A DNA stretch of 64,000 nt from Paenibacillus pedocola (GTDB taxonomy: Bacteria; Bacillota; Bacilli; Paenibacillales; Paenibacillaceae): NCBI RefSeq assembly GCF_031599675.1, contig NZ_CP134223.1, forward strand, positions 5,624,501-5,688,500. Direction: 5' to 3'. Below the pieces are notes generated by a model, which had not been told where the DNA came from, made no database searches, and saw nothing but the letters and a program-made list of their open reading frames with translations. The position numbers and the translations under genes are program-made. Every line of letters starts with the position of its first letter. The first letter of the stretch is position 1. Positions 34,115 to 42,938 of the stretch are shown piece after piece.

Positions 34115-35718
34115 ATGACCCGCTCCTCTCTCGGCACCTGCAGCTCATGGGCATGTGGCACCTTTTCGGTAGTGATGCTGATCCGGTCAATGCCGGACAG
34201 AATCAGCCGGTGGGTCTGGCGCGGGTCCAGCGCCGGGTATTCTGCCAGCTGCTGAAGGCCCCGGCTCTCCTTGCGGGCCAGCGCGGCGGTGTAGATCCAG
34301 CGGCCGGCCTGAAGCATGGCCGCTGCTTCACGGGACTGCACGATGCCCTGCACCGTGGCCGGAGGCCGGCCGGCAAGATAGGGCATCAGGTTATCCAGCC
34401 GCTTCAAGGCTGCGGCCACCACCGGCTCGCTGCGGAAATAGTTGATCCGCAGCGGCAGGATCTCCTGCTGGACCGCCGCGATCAGCGGCTTCGCGTCCAG
34501 CGGCTCCCGTGCATCGGCGCCAGCCGTAAGCCCCAAGCGGCCTGCCGCGCGGAGCTGACGGCTGTCCGCCCGGCGCGGCTGCGCCAGCGCGTGCCGCGCC
34601 GCTCCCCGGCCGGCCCAGCTTCCGCTGCAGATGGCCCAGGAAGCGTTGTAGGCCCCGCCGCCGGAGATGGCGCCGGTGATCTTCTCGCGGGATGCGGCAT
34701 CTCCGGCCGCATACAGGCCCGGCACCGTCGTCTCGCAGGCGGTGCCGGTCAGGCGCAGGCCGCCCGTGCCGCGCATCGTGCCTTCATAGCGGAGCGTAAG
34801 CGGGAATTTATCCTGGAACGGATCAATCCCCGCCCGCTCCAGCGGCATGAAGAAGATCGGGTGGGCGCGGCGCAGGAATTCGCGCTTCTCCACCGTATCT
34901 GCCAGGTCCAGCCTCGCATAGACCGGCCCTTTCAGCATCAGTTCGGGAATGCTGCCGAAGGTGCGGTCGCCCCGGTGCAGCGGATTACCTGCCGCATCAT
35001 ACAGTGTCGCCCAGGCCAGCATCCGCCCGCGCGTCACCGTACCGTCTGCAAAGCTTGGCGCATATTGCCGGGTGAACTCCATCCCCGACAACTCCGCTCC
35101 TGCTTCGGCTGACATCAGCAGGCCTTCACCGGTGAGCACGTTGCAGCCCAGCCCTTTGCTGAGGAAGGCGCAGCCTCCGGTAGCTATCACCACCGCGTTC
35201 GCCCTCACCTCCCAGGCTTCCCCGGTCAGGCGGTTGATTCCCCGGGCACCCCCGACGCCGTGTTCATCATGTAGCAGTTCCAGCGCCGGGGACTGGTCCC
35301 AGATCTTCACTCCCGCCTTGCGCACGACACGCCGCATCAGCTTCATATATTCCGGGCCATGCAGATGAGTGCGCAGCGGATTGCCATCCTGATCCTTCGG
35401 AAAAGGATACCCCCACTCCTCGACCTGGGCCAGATTCTGCTCCACTTGATCGAGTACGCGGTGAATCCAGGCATTCTCTGACAGGTAACCGCCTGCCCGG
35501 AGCCTGGACTCCACCGCCGCATCGCGCAGCTCAGCTACCGGCGGAATGACCAGCAGGGTTGTGCCGCCCGGAGCGGTAGCACCGCTTGTTCCCAGGTATC
35601 CTTTGTCGGCTAGAATCACCTGTGCTCCCTGAGAGGCTGCATTCCATGCCGCCCATGCTCCTGCCGGGCCACCGCCCAGCACAAGCACATCCGTTGTAAT
35701 TTGCTGCTGTTGCGGCAT
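34111..35718 (-). CDS. AprA-like FAD-dependent oxidoreductase (copy 2)
   Basis: About 535 residues of the succinate dehydrogenase/fumarate reductase flavoprotein superfamily. N-terminal FAD fold VLVLGGGPAGAWAAWNAASQGA, the SGATAPGG loop, the histidine/arginine-bearing substrate region (RTHLHGPEYMKLMRRVVRKAGV), VIATGGCAFLSKGLGCNVLTGEG, and the late FAD motif GLYAAGDAASREKITGAISGGGAYNASWA. Pairing with an AprB-like ferredoxin suggests an adenylylsulfate-reductase-like two-subunit enzyme, but no sulfate-reduction genes are nearby. GGAGG lies 7 nt before this ATG; the frame is open to 35784. It shares its gene plan with the second pair at 38-40 kb. Confidence 0.85.
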   Translation of the reverse strand: MPQQQQITTDVLVLGGGPAGAWAAWNAASQGAQVILADKGYLGTSGATAPGGTTLLVIPPVAELRDAAVESRLRAGGYLSENAWIHRVLDQVEQNLAQVEEWGYPFPKDQDGNPLRTHLHGPEYMKLMRRVVRKAGVKIWDQSPALELLHDEHGVGGARGINRLTGEAWEVRANAVVIATGGCAFLSKGLGCNVLTGEGLLMSAEAGAELSGMEFTRQYAPSFADGTVTRGRMLAWATLYDAAGNPLHRGDRTFGSIPELMLKGPVYARLDLADTVEKREFLRRAHPIFFMPLERAGIDPFQDKFPLTLRYEGTMRGTGGLRLTGTACETTVPGLYAAGDAASREKITGAISGGGAYNASWAICSGSWAGRGAARHALAQPRRADSRQLRAAGRLGLTAGADAREPLDAKPLIAAVQQEILPLRINYFRSEPVVAAALKRLDNLMPYLAGRPPATVQGIVQSREAAAMLQAGRWIYTAALARKESRGLQQLAEYPALDPRQTHRLILSGIDRISITTEKVPHAHELQVPREERVI

Positions 35719-36074
35719 TTCATTACCTCCCAAACTGTTGATTAACCCTATAAAATAGTTGATAAGATCGTCTGCCCGGTACAAATTGGTTTACTGCAAG
35801 TTCCAGAACGAGCCCGCTGCTTGGAAACGTTTAATTTGGCAGTACGCAGGCATAGTAGCGGGAATTTCTCCATCTAACTTCTTCTGGGCAAGACGAAGAC
35901 AGACTCTAGCGGGATTTTCTCCATTTATTTTCCCGCGTATGGGTCAAAATCAGCGTTTCCGGGAGTTTAGTGGGGGTTTTTCCCGCTAAACTCCGATTTT
36001 CAGCAAATCCAGATGAATTAGCGGGAGTTTTCCCCACTTTACTTACTTAAGCCCCTATTGCACAACCTCACATC
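35719..36074. repeat. Array of about 24-bp imperfect palindromes
   Basis: Four copies of a motif like TTAGCGGGAGTTTTTCCCGC begin near 35855, 35907, 35967 and 36018, spaced 51-61 bp apart with unrelated DNA between. The motif is self-complementary around TTTT/TTTC. The same family recurs at 58.06-58.26 kb. No gene is seen in this gap. Confidence 0.75.
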
Positions 36075-36875
36075 TCAGCCCAGCTGTTCATGCAGAAATT
36101 CAAGTGTCACAGCTACGGCCTCATTTAGTTCCGCGGTGGAGCCTTCATACGGATCTGCCGTGTTGAAGGTGTGGTCCGCCCCTTTCACTGAATAGTAACG
36201 GTGCTGCGGCGCCTGCTCCCGGAAACGGGCATTCTGCTGCAGCAGCGAATCCCGGTCCTGATCGCCCTGGATGATCAGGACTGCGGCGGATAAGGAGCTT
36301 AGCGCGTTCTCCAGGTCGAAACGCGCCTTGTTCTGCAGCTGGTCCTGCTGCTGGACCTGTTCCGGCAGCGTCAGCTCAGCGTAGCCGTCCGCAGATGTCC
36401 GGGCCGGCGGGGAGCCGCCGTTCCAGACCACGAGCGCCTGCACCTCCGGATGTTCGGCGGCGAACACGATATTACCGCCGCCCGCGCGGCTGTGCCCGAG
36501 AATCGCCAGCCGCGCAGGGTCAGCCCGCTCCGCCAGCGGGAGTCTGCCGTCCTGCAGGCTGCGCAGCACCTCCTGCAGATCATCCAGCTCCCGGCTAAGT
36601 GTAGCTGCTTCCGCTGCTCCCCGCTCGGTAATTCCGGCACTACTACGGGCAGCGATGCGCGAAAAGTTGAAGCTGACGGTATAGAAGCCGCTCTCTGCCA
36701 GCCTGCCGGAGACCTCCGGCCAGAAGGCCCAATCCTTATGGCCTCTGAAGCCGTGGCTGAGCAGCACCACCGGTGCCGGGCCTGCACCCGGAGGAAGCCT
36801 TACCTCACCTTCAAGATAGAGCCCATCCTCCAGCGGCAGTCTGAATCTTTGCACAATTAATGTCTCCTGCCCCAT
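36075..36875 (-). CDS. Alpha/beta-hydrolase (acyl esterase/dienelactone-hydrolase-like)
   Basis: 266 residues. Oxyanion/strand segment APVVLLSHGFRGHKDW, nucleophile elbow LAILGHSRAGGGNIVFAAEH (G-H-S-R-A-G), acid-residue strand VLIIQGDQDRDSLL and C-terminal catalytic His in VKGADHTFNTAD. Cytoplasmic serine hydrolase of unknown substrate. GGAGGG precedes the ATG by 8 nt. It follows the substrate-binding protein gene by 24 bp in the same direction, so it is part of the ABC transporter operon and may act on the imported compound (inference). Confidence 0.88.
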   Translation of the reverse strand: MGQETLIVQRFRLPLEDGLYLEGEVRLPPGAGPAPVVLLSHGFRGHKDWAFWPEVSGRLAESGFYTVSFNFSRIAARSSAGITERGAAEAATLSRELDDLQEVLRSLQDGRLPLAERADPARLAILGHSRAGGGNIVFAAEHPEVQALVVWNGGSPPARTSADGYAELTLPEQVQQQDQLQNKARFDLENALSSLSAAVLIIQGDQDRDSLLQQNARFREQAPQHRYYSVKGADHTFNTADPYEGSTAELNEAVAVTLEFLHEQLG

Positions 36876-36899
36876 AAGTTCATCCCTCCGCTTAATTGC

Positions 36900-37967
36900 T
36901 TATTGCAGCTGCCAGTCGCTGATATTGAAATCTTTTTTGGCCAGCTTTTCTTCTACCAGGAAGTTCTTCGTGCCCTCCAGCAGCTTCGTGCCTTCTTCAG
37001 TGAAGGCTGTGTCCTTGATATCACTGATCGGATTCACCTGCTTCGCCAGCTCCGGCGTCGTATCGCCAATTTCAGCAAGGAAGGCATAATATTCATCTTC
37101 ATGCTGCTTCAGATCAGCCAGCGCCTTCTCGCGCGCCTCATTCCACACCTTCGGGAAATCCGGGAACTTCGCCAGATATTCCTCCGAAACAACGGTAGCG
37201 CTGGAACCCAGCAGATCAGGGTGGCTCGAAGCATCATCCAGATGGGTATAGCCTTGTTCAATCAGCTTCAATGCCGGAACACCCAGATTGGTTGTCGCGT
37301 CCACATCTCCGCGGGCCAGAGCCGCTGTTGCATCAGGAATCAGCATATGGACCAGCTTATAGTCGGTGACACCTTCCTGCTTGAGCAACCCGACCACGTA
37401 GCGGTGCATGAAAGAGCCCTTTTGAATGGCGATCGTTTTGCCCTGCAGGTCCTTCACCGTCTGGGGTCCATTCTTCTTGCCGATCAGATAGCCGACGGTG
37501 TGGGCCGAGGATTGCGAAATCAGGCGCGTCTTCGCACCAGATGCGTAAGCGATAATGGCGGGCGTATCCCCAAGGCTGCCGAAATCCAGCCTGCCGCTAA
37601 TGAGCGATTCCGTCTGGTCGGGGCCATTCGGGAAGCCGGTCAGCTTCACTTCGGTAATACCGTATTTTTTGAGTTCCTCTTGAATGATGCCCTTATATAA
37701 ACCCCAGCCCTCTGCACCACCCGGCAGATTCAGCTTGTTGGAGCCGATGAAGCCGAAGTTCAGTACAGCCGGAACATTGCTGGCTGCTTCGCTGCCCGCT
37801 GCCTCCGCAGTGTTGTTGCTGCCTCCCGCTGCAGAAGAAGCCCCATTGCCGGAACCTCCATTATTGCCGCAAGCCTGAAGCACCAGCATGATCATGACCA
37901 CACTGGCAAGCAGTGCCAGGCGAATCCCTTTTTTTCGTCCACCTTGAATCTCTCTGTACGTTTTCAT
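36900..37967 (-). CDS. ABC transporter substrate-binding lipoprotein (SsuA/TauA-like)
   Basis: 355 residues. Signal peptide with lipobox LVLQAC (Cys33), a Gly/Asn/Ser linker, then the NMT1/SsuA-type periplasmic-binding fold: VLNFGFIGSNKLNLPGGAEGW, LTGFPNGPDQTESLISGRLDFGSLGDTPAIIAYASGA, LQGKTIAIQKGSFMHRYVVGLLKQEG, LARGDVDATTNLGVPAL. Family members bind sulfonates, taurine, nitrate or thiamine precursors. With a SsuB/TauB-type ATPase, two SsuC-type permeases and redox enzymes in the operon, a sulfur-containing ligand is likely, not certain. CTAAGGGGGAG precedes the ATG. Confidence 0.9.
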   Translation of the reverse strand: MKTYREIQGGRKKGIRLALLASVVMIMLVLQACGNNGGSGNGASSAAGGSNNTAEAAGSEAASNVPAVLNFGFIGSNKLNLPGGAEGWGLYKGIIQEELKKYGITEVKLTGFPNGPDQTESLISGRLDFGSLGDTPAIIAYASGAKTRLISQSSAHTVGYLIGKKNGPQTVKDLQGKTIAIQKGSFMHRYVVGLLKQEGVTDYKLVHMLIPDATAALARGDVDATTNLGVPALKLIEQGYTHLDDASSHPDLLGSSATVVSEEYLAKFPDFPKVWNEAREKALADLKQHEDEYYAFLAEIGDTTPELAKQVNPISDIKDTAFTEEGTKLLEGTKNFLVEEKLAKKDFNISDWQLQ

Positions 37968-38046
37968 TACTCTTCTCCCCCTTAGTTTCTGTTGGATGAT
38001 TGGCCTTGCTTGTATGTTGTTCCGCCCAGTTGGTTCCGCCAGGTTC

Positions 38047-38379
38047 CTAGAACCCGGCTCTGGCCGCCAATTTGTACATAAAGTCGTGACTTGCCACCGG
38101 CTGTCTGCCTTTGCCCCAGCCTACCTTCTCCCTGTATCCGCCGAGCAGTCCCTGCTGCTCCAGTACCTCCTCGGTCACACCGGTCACACCTTCAGAATCC
38201 GGCGCGACATACAGGGCATCCACCGGACAATACAGCTCGCACATGAAGCAGGTCTGGCAGTCGCTCTGCCGGGCGATGACGGGAATTCCGCCCTCCACCC
38301 GGTCAAACACATTCGTCGGGCAGACGGATACACACTGATTGCACTCTACACACCTGGCAGCGCTGATGACTTCAATCAC
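38047..38379 (-). CDS. AprB-like 2[4Fe-4S] ferredoxin (copy 1)
   Basis: About 110 residues with CVECNQCVSVCP and CQTCFMCELYCP, then CPVDALYVAP and a tail with GLLGGYREKVGWG, clearly paralogous to the 33.8-kb ferredoxin. I chose the GTG at 38379 because it gives the same N-terminus (VIEVISAARC) and has AAGGAGAG 9 nt upstream; it overlaps the flavoprotein stop codon as GTGA. Longer in-frame starts exist up to 38421. It is expected to form the electron-transfer subunit of an AprBA-like complex. Confidence 0.85.
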   Translation of the reverse strand: MIEVISAARCVECNQCVSVCPTNVFDRVEGGIPVIARQSDCQTCFMCELYCPVDALYVAPDSEGVTGVTEEVLEQQGLLGGYREKVGWGKGRQPVASHDFMYKLAARAGF

Positions 38380-39986
38380 AACAATACACTCTCCTTCGCA
38401 ACCTCTTCTGTCTTCACCCATACCTGATCCAGTCCGCCGCTGATCAGGCGGTGATGCTGGCCGTGATCTGTTTCTTTGTAATCCTCGCGTTTATGCATGC
38501 CCCGGGTCTCCGTGCGAGCCAGTGCAGAACTGTACATCCAGCGGGCGGTCGCTGTCATGGCTTCCGCTTCGCGGGCTTTAACCCCCTCCGGCGTACGCTG
38601 GATTTCCCGGCTGCGCTGTTCCTTCCACAATCCGTCCAGGCGGTCCAGCGAAGAAGTCAGTCCCTGTTCTGTGCGGAACAGATTGATGTCGTATGGCTTG
38701 ACTTCGGCCTGCACGGCGGAGACGAACTCTGCTGTACGCGCCGCCGTTCCCGCTTTCACTTCCTGATTGACCAGGGGCGAGGAAGATAGCCCCCTAGGTG
38801 CGCGGTCAGCGGCATGCCATCCAAGCTGGGCGGCATACCCGGCCGCGCCTTCTCCGGCGAAGGAGCCGGAGGACATCGCCCAGGCGGCATTATGGCTGCC
38901 GCCGCCGGTGAAGCCGCCGCAGATCAGCTCGCGGGTGGCTGCATCTCCTGCGGCGTACAGTCCCGGAACGCCGGTGCCGCAGGATTCATCCGTGATGCGG
39001 ATACCTCCGGTCCCGCGGACCGTCCCTTCCAGCCGCAGCGTGACCGGAAAAGCATCCTTAAACGGATCGATGCCCCGGCGGTCAAACGGCAGGAAAAAGT
39101 TCGTCTGCGCCACGCGCAGCAGCGGTCTTAAATCCTCAGATGCGCCGTCCAGCTTGGCGTAGACCTGGCGGCCCGCCAGCAGATTGCGGGCAATGACCGA
39201 GCGGCCCTTCTTGGAACCGGCACCTTCTACCACGCTGCCGTCCTCATAATAGAAGCTGGCATAGCTGTAATAGGCTGTCTTCGTAACGGAGGAGAAGGTC
39301 GGGCAGATGGCGTAGGCATTGGAGAACTCCATGCCTGACAGGCTCGCCCCGGCTTCGGCGGCGAACAGATAACCGTCGCCGGTAAGAACGTTGCAGCCCA
39401 GCGCCTTGCTGAGGAAGGCGCAGCCGCCGGTGGCAATAACCACCGCTCCCGCCTGGACGCTCCAGGCCTCCCCGCTCTGGGTCTGTACGCCGGTTGCCCC
39501 GGCTACCCCGTGCTCATCAGCCAGCAGCTCCAGTGCCGGACTGTGATCCAGAATCTTCACGCCCGCCTTCTTGACCAGCTTCCGCATCAGCCGCATGTAC
39601 TCCGGCCCCTGCAGGCTACGGCGGTACTGGTTGCCCGATTCATCCAGCGGAAACGGATACCCCGAGAGGCCTAAGCGGTTCATATTCTCATAGGTGCGGT
39701 CAAGCACCCGGTCCATCCAGCGGTGCTCCGCCAGCTTCCCGCCCATCGAATAGCGGCTGGCTTTCGCTTCCTCGCGCAGCTTGTCATCCGGCTGTACATA
39801 CCAGACGCCTGTGCCGGATGGCGCAGTCGCCCCGCTGGAGCCGCAATAGCCTTTGTCGGCGAGGATAACCTTCGCCCCTTTAGCTACCGCGGTCAGCGCC
39901 GCCCACGTCCCTGCCGGGCCTCCACCGATTACCAGTACGTCTGCCTTCAGGTTCAGTGACCCGTTAAGTCCTACCGTATGATTCAT
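38376..39986 (-). CDS. AprA-like FAD-dependent oxidoreductase (copy 1)
   Basis: About 536 residues, paralogous to the 34-kb flavoprotein. VLVIGGGPAGTWAALTAVAKGA (FAD), YCGSSGATAPSGTGVWYV, SLQGPEYMRLMRKLVKKAGVKILDHSP, VIATGGCAFLSKALGCNVLTGDG and GLYAAGDAATRELICGGFTGGGSHNAAWAMSSGS. It carries a longer insertion than the paralogue around residues 225-275. Start at MNHTVGLNG with AAGGGGG 9 nt upstream; the frame is open to 40052. Located directly between the permease genes and the ferredoxin gene. Reaction unknown; the adenylylsulfate-reductase-like architecture suggests redox chemistry on a sulfur compound. Confidence 0.85.
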   Translation of the reverse strand: MNHTVGLNGSLNLKADVLVIGGGPAGTWAALTAVAKGAKVILADKGYCGSSGATAPSGTGVWYVQPDDKLREEAKASRYSMGGKLAEHRWMDRVLDRTYENMNRLGLSGYPFPLDESGNQYRRSLQGPEYMRLMRKLVKKAGVKILDHSPALELLADEHGVAGATGVQTQSGEAWSVQAGAVVIATGGCAFLSKALGCNVLTGDGYLFAAEAGASLSGMEFSNAYAICPTFSSVTKTAYYSYASFYYEDGSVVEGAGSKKGRSVIARNLLAGRQVYAKLDGASEDLRPLLRVAQTNFFLPFDRRGIDPFKDAFPVTLRLEGTVRGTGGIRITDESCGTGVPGLYAAGDAATRELICGGFTGGGSHNAAWAMSSGSFAGEGAAGYAAQLGWHAADRAPRGLSSSPLVNQEVKAGTAARTAEFVSAVQAEVKPYDINLFRTEQGLTSSLDRLDGLWKEQRSREIQRTPEGVKAREAEAMTATARWMYSSALARTETRGMHKREDYKETDHGQHHRLISGGLDQVWVKTEEVAKESVLL

Positions 39987-40008
39987 TACCTTCAGCCCCC
40001 TTGGATTC

Positions 40009-40908
40009 TTAGCCCTGATAGCTGTCACGCCAGTGCAGGAATTTGCGTTCAATGATGCGGAACAGCGAATCGATCAGCTTACCGACAACTGCGAAAATAA
40101 TAATGCCTACGAAGATGACCTCGGTATTGGAGTTCTGCTTCGCTTCATTGATCAGGAATCCCACCCCGGACTGCGAGCCGATCAGTTCGGCAACCACCAG
40201 TCCGATCCAGGCTACTGCCATGGATAGGCGCAGTCCCAGCAGAATACCGGGCAGCGCCGCCGGCAGAATCAGCCGCCGCAGCTTCTGCAGCGGACTGAAG
40301 CCGAGGACTCTGGCCACCTCAAACAGCTTGTTGTCCACGCCGCGGATGCCCATAAAAGTATTGATATAGAGCGGGAAAAAGGAGCCGCTCAGAATAATGA
40401 CTACCTTCGACATTTCACCAAAGCCAAACCAGAGGATAATCAGCGGGGCAATCGCCAGATGGGGAACCAGCCGCAGCACCTGGACACTGGGATCGAGCAG
40501 GTACTCCGCTTTACGGAACAGCCCGGTAAGCACTCCGAACAGCAAGCCGAGCACTCCGCCAAGCAGAAATCCGATCCCCGCTCTGCCGATGCTTACGCCT
40601 AAGTGATGGGTAAGCTCCCCGCTGGCCGTCAGAGCGGCAAACGCCGAGAGGATCGACAGCGGTGTCGGCAGAAATTCCGGCGAGATCAGACCCGCACTTC
40701 CGGCAAGCTGCCATACGGCCAGCAGTGCAACCGGAATAATAGCCCCGGTTCCCCAATCTGACAGGAGGGATTTCAGCCGGATTTTCAAATGGATTGAAGA
40801 TGTCTTTTTCACCTTGTTAGACGTATTTTTGGGAGCTGTGCCGCTGAAATCATGTGCTTCCCTTATTCCTTTGGCTGTCTTGATAATGATTTCTATCCCA
40901 TCGCTCAT
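40009..40908 (-). CDS. ABC transporter permease (SsuC/TauC-like) 1
   Basis: 299 residues with about six transmembrane helices after a hydrophilic N-terminal extension of about 50 residues (basic, KNTSNKVKKTSS). The BPD_transp_1 EAA loop is visible: NKLFEVARVLGFSPLQKLRRLILPAALPGILLGLRLSMAVAW. Inner-membrane half of a sulfonate/nitrate-type importer. AGGAGG precedes the ATG. The end lies about 20 bp before the flavoprotein start, so the genes form an operon. Confidence 0.92.
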   Translation of the reverse strand: MSDGIEIIIKTAKGIREAHDFSGTAPKNTSNKVKKTSSIHLKIRLKSLLSDWGTGAIIPVALLAVWQLAGSAGLISPEFLPTPLSILSAFAALTASGELTHHLGVSIGRAGIGFLLGGVLGLLFGVLTGLFRKAEYLLDPSVQVLRLVPHLAIAPLIILWFGFGEMSKVVIILSGSFFPLYINTFMGIRGVDNKLFEVARVLGFSPLQKLRRLILPAALPGILLGLRLSMAVAWIGLVVAELIGSQSGVGFLINEAKQNSNTEVIFVGIIIFAVVGKLIDSLFRIIERKFLHWRDSYQG

Positions 40909-40923
40909 GTTGTTATTTCCCTC

Positions 40924-41736
40924 CTATCCTTGATAGCTGTCCTGCCATCTCAGCAGCCGCCGTTCGATCAGACGGACAACGGTATCGCTCAGCAGTCCGG
41001 CTACGGCAAAAATGATAATTCCGACAAAAACCACAGGCGTATCAGCAAACTGGCGGGCGTCCGACATCATATAGCCGATGCCAGAGGTGGAAGCAATGAG
41101 CTCCGCCACTACCAGCCCCAGCCAGGATAGTCCGAGCGACAAACGCAGGCCGAGCATAATGTTCGGAACCGCAGCCGGCAGCACCAGCCGGAGAATCTGC
41201 TGCACCCGGCTGAAGCCAAGCACTCTGGATACTTCAAACAGCTTGTTGTCGGTACCGCGGATACCCATAAAGGTATTGATGTATACCGGAAAAAAAGCGC
41301 CTTTGGCGATCAGCAGCACTTTGGATTCCTCGCCGATCCCGAACCACAGGATGAACAGCGGCACCACCGCCAGGCTGGGAATCATCCGGATCATCTGCAG
41401 CGAGGGGTCCAGCAGCCGCTCCGACCGCTTGAACAGTCCGACCAGGATGCCGAACAGCAGGCCCAGCCCGCCGCCGAGCAGAAATCCGGATAAAGCCCGT
41501 GCTACACTGACTCTGAGATTGCTCCACAAATCCCCGTCCCTTGCCAGCGTGATAAAGGACTGGGCAATGGTATACGGTGTCGGGAACAGCATTTCCGAGA
41601 TGATTCCGTAATGGCCAAGCAGCTGCCACAGGATCAGCAGGCTTCCCGGCAGCAGCAGTCCAAGTCCGGCAATGGCTGCTTTTCCGGGTTTTCCCGGTCT
41701 TTCGGCAGTACTGAGCGCCACAGCCCGGTTGCTCAT
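40924..41736 (-). CDS. ABC transporter permease (SsuC/TauC-like) 2
   Basis: 270 residues with about six transmembrane helices and the EAA loop NKLFEVSRVLGFSRVQQILRLVLPAAVPNIMLGLRLSLGLSW. Strongly similar to permease 1 throughout, so the two probably arose by duplication and form a heterodimeric channel. This is unusual, because SsuC/TauC systems normally use one permease gene. GGGGGAG precedes the ATG. Next gene 15 bp downstream. Confidence 0.92.
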   Translation of the reverse strand: MSNRAVALSTAERPGKPGKAAIAGLGLLLPGSLLILWQLLGHYGIISEMLFPTPYTIAQSFITLARDGDLWSNLRVSVARALSGFLLGGGLGLLFGILVGLFKRSERLLDPSLQMIRMIPSLAVVPLFILWFGIGEESKVLLIAKGAFFPVYINTFMGIRGTDNKLFEVSRVLGFSRVQQILRLVLPAAVPNIMLGLRLSLGLSWLGLVVAELIASTSGIGYMMSDARQFADTPVVFVGIIIFAVAGLLSDTVVRLIERRLLRWQDSYQG

Positions 41737-41822
41737 ATAAGCTCCCCCTTTGAATTTGATGATATTTTACAATTCACATAGACTAAGTCGGATATATGGC
41801 GAAGAAGGTCCCCAGCAGGTAT

Positions 41823-42599
41823 CTAAATCCCCGCCCCGTCGGTCAATTCCAGCTCATCCACCTTTTCAAAATAATTCAGTACCCTAAGGCGCAGCTCCTG
41901 AAAAGAATTCGTCGTCTTTTTACGCGGGTACGGCAGATCTACCGGCACTATCTTCCGGATTTTGCCCGGTCTCGGCTCCAGAATGACTACCCGGTTACCC
42001 AGAAACACGGCCTCATCAATATCATGCGTAACAAAAATCATCGTCGTCTTATTCCTCCGCCAAATGTCCAGCAGTACGGTCTGCATGTGGGCTCTGGTGA
42101 ATGCATCCAGTGCACCAAATGGCTCATCGAGCAGCAGGATTTTGGGATTACGCAGCAGCGCCCGGGCAATCGCTACCCGCTGGGCCATTCCACCTGACAG
42201 CTCGCGCGGATAGGATTTCTCGAAGCCGTTCAGCTTCACCAGCTCAATCAGCTCATCCACCTTCTGCCGGATATCCGGCCGGTTAAGCGGAAGATCCGAG
42301 GCGATGTTCTTCTCTACCGTCAGCCAGGGGAAGAGGCGGTGCTCCTGAAAAATAAATCCTTTGTCGATCCCGGGTCCGGCGATATTCGCACCTTCCAGCG
42401 TCACACGGCCGGAATAGCCGGTGTCCAGACCGGCCACTATGCGCAGCAGCGTGCTTTTACCGCAGCCGCTCGGGCCAATCACCGTGATGAATTCTCCCTC
42501 CTGCACCTCCAGATCCACCTCATGCAGAGCCTTTACCTGGCCTCCGGCGGTGTCAAAGCTTTTGTTCAGCTGTGTAATGGACAGCATTACCTCTCCCAT
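41823..42599 (-). CDS. ABC transporter ATP-binding protein (SsuB/TauB-like)
   Basis: 258 residues. Walker A GPSGCGKST, Q-loop FQEHRLFPWL, signature LSGGMAQRVAIARALL, Walker B ILLLDEPFGALD, H-loop FVTHDIDEAV, all intact. The FQEHRLFPWLTVEKNI stretch is typical of nitrate/sulfonate/taurine ATPases. First structural gene of the operon, preceded by a leader with a terminator. AGGAGG sits before the ATG. Confidence 0.93.
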   Translation of the reverse strand: MGEVMLSITQLNKSFDTAGGQVKALHEVDLEVQEGEFITVIGPSGCGKSTLLRIVAGLDTGYSGRVTLEGANIAGPGIDKGFIFQEHRLFPWLTVEKNIASDLPLNRPDIRQKVDELIELVKLNGFEKSYPRELSGGMAQRVAIARALLRNPKILLLDEPFGALDAFTRAHMQTVLLDIWRRNKTTMIFVTHDIDEAVFLGNRVVILEPRPGKIRKIVPVDLPYPRKKTTNSFQELRLRVLNYFEKVDELELTDGAGI

Positions 42600-42818
42600 A
42601 CTTGCTCCTCCTTCGGCTGTGTGGGCTGACCTATAGAATTATCCAACCGGCTCTGAACGTGACTGCAGTGAATGTTTGGACTTCCGGCCGCTGTTATGTT
42701 TGGATTTCTTGAATAAACCGTTATTCACGGTTGAAATCCAAACATAAAGGCGGACGCTACCGCTCCTACAGTTCCAAACTTCACCTCCGCCACTTCAGCC
42801 ATTTGGCAGCCCCATAGT

Positions 42819-42911
42819 TCAGCTAATATTTTTATTGTAAAAAAAAACAGAGGGACCTCGTGCTTGATAGCACGGGCACCTCTGTCTGAACAGTCGGCCG
42901 ATGTAATTCAT
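42819..42911 (-). CDS. Candidate cysteine leader peptide (uORF)
   Basis: A 30-codon frame starting about 20 nt downstream of the predicted transcription start. Its middle reads RQRCPCYQARGPS, with two Cys codons (TGC) at positions 12 and 14. The codons encoding this stretch form the 5' arm of the terminator hairpin, so a ribosome stalled at the Cys codons would block termination. No clear Shine-Dalgarno sequence precedes the ATG, which is the main weakness. Translation and function are hypotheses. Confidence 0.4.
   Translation of the reverse strand: MNYIGRLFRQRCPCYQARGPSVFFYNKNIS
42839..42885 (-). terminator. Leader terminator (putative attenuator) of the sulfur ABC operon
   Basis: Minus-strand ACAGAGG...CGTGCT pairs with AGCACG...CCTCTGT, followed by nine Ts. 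It lies downstream of a strong promoter and about 240 bp before the ATPase gene, so it should stop most transcripts unless disrupted. The remaining DNA (42600-42818) shows no gene. Confidence 0.8.
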
Positions 42912-42938
42912 AGTAAATCAATTTGAATTTGTGAATTT

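Noticed and set aside
35855..36042. CRISPR array (regular repeats with unique spacers)
   Set aside because: Repeats are only about 24 bp, differ from copy to copy, spacers vary in length, and no cas genes are present.
42839..42885. Simple terminator of the PQQ-propeller gene
   Set aside because: A consensus promoter lies between that gene and the hairpin, so the hairpin is better explained as part of the leader of the sulfur operon, although it could serve both.
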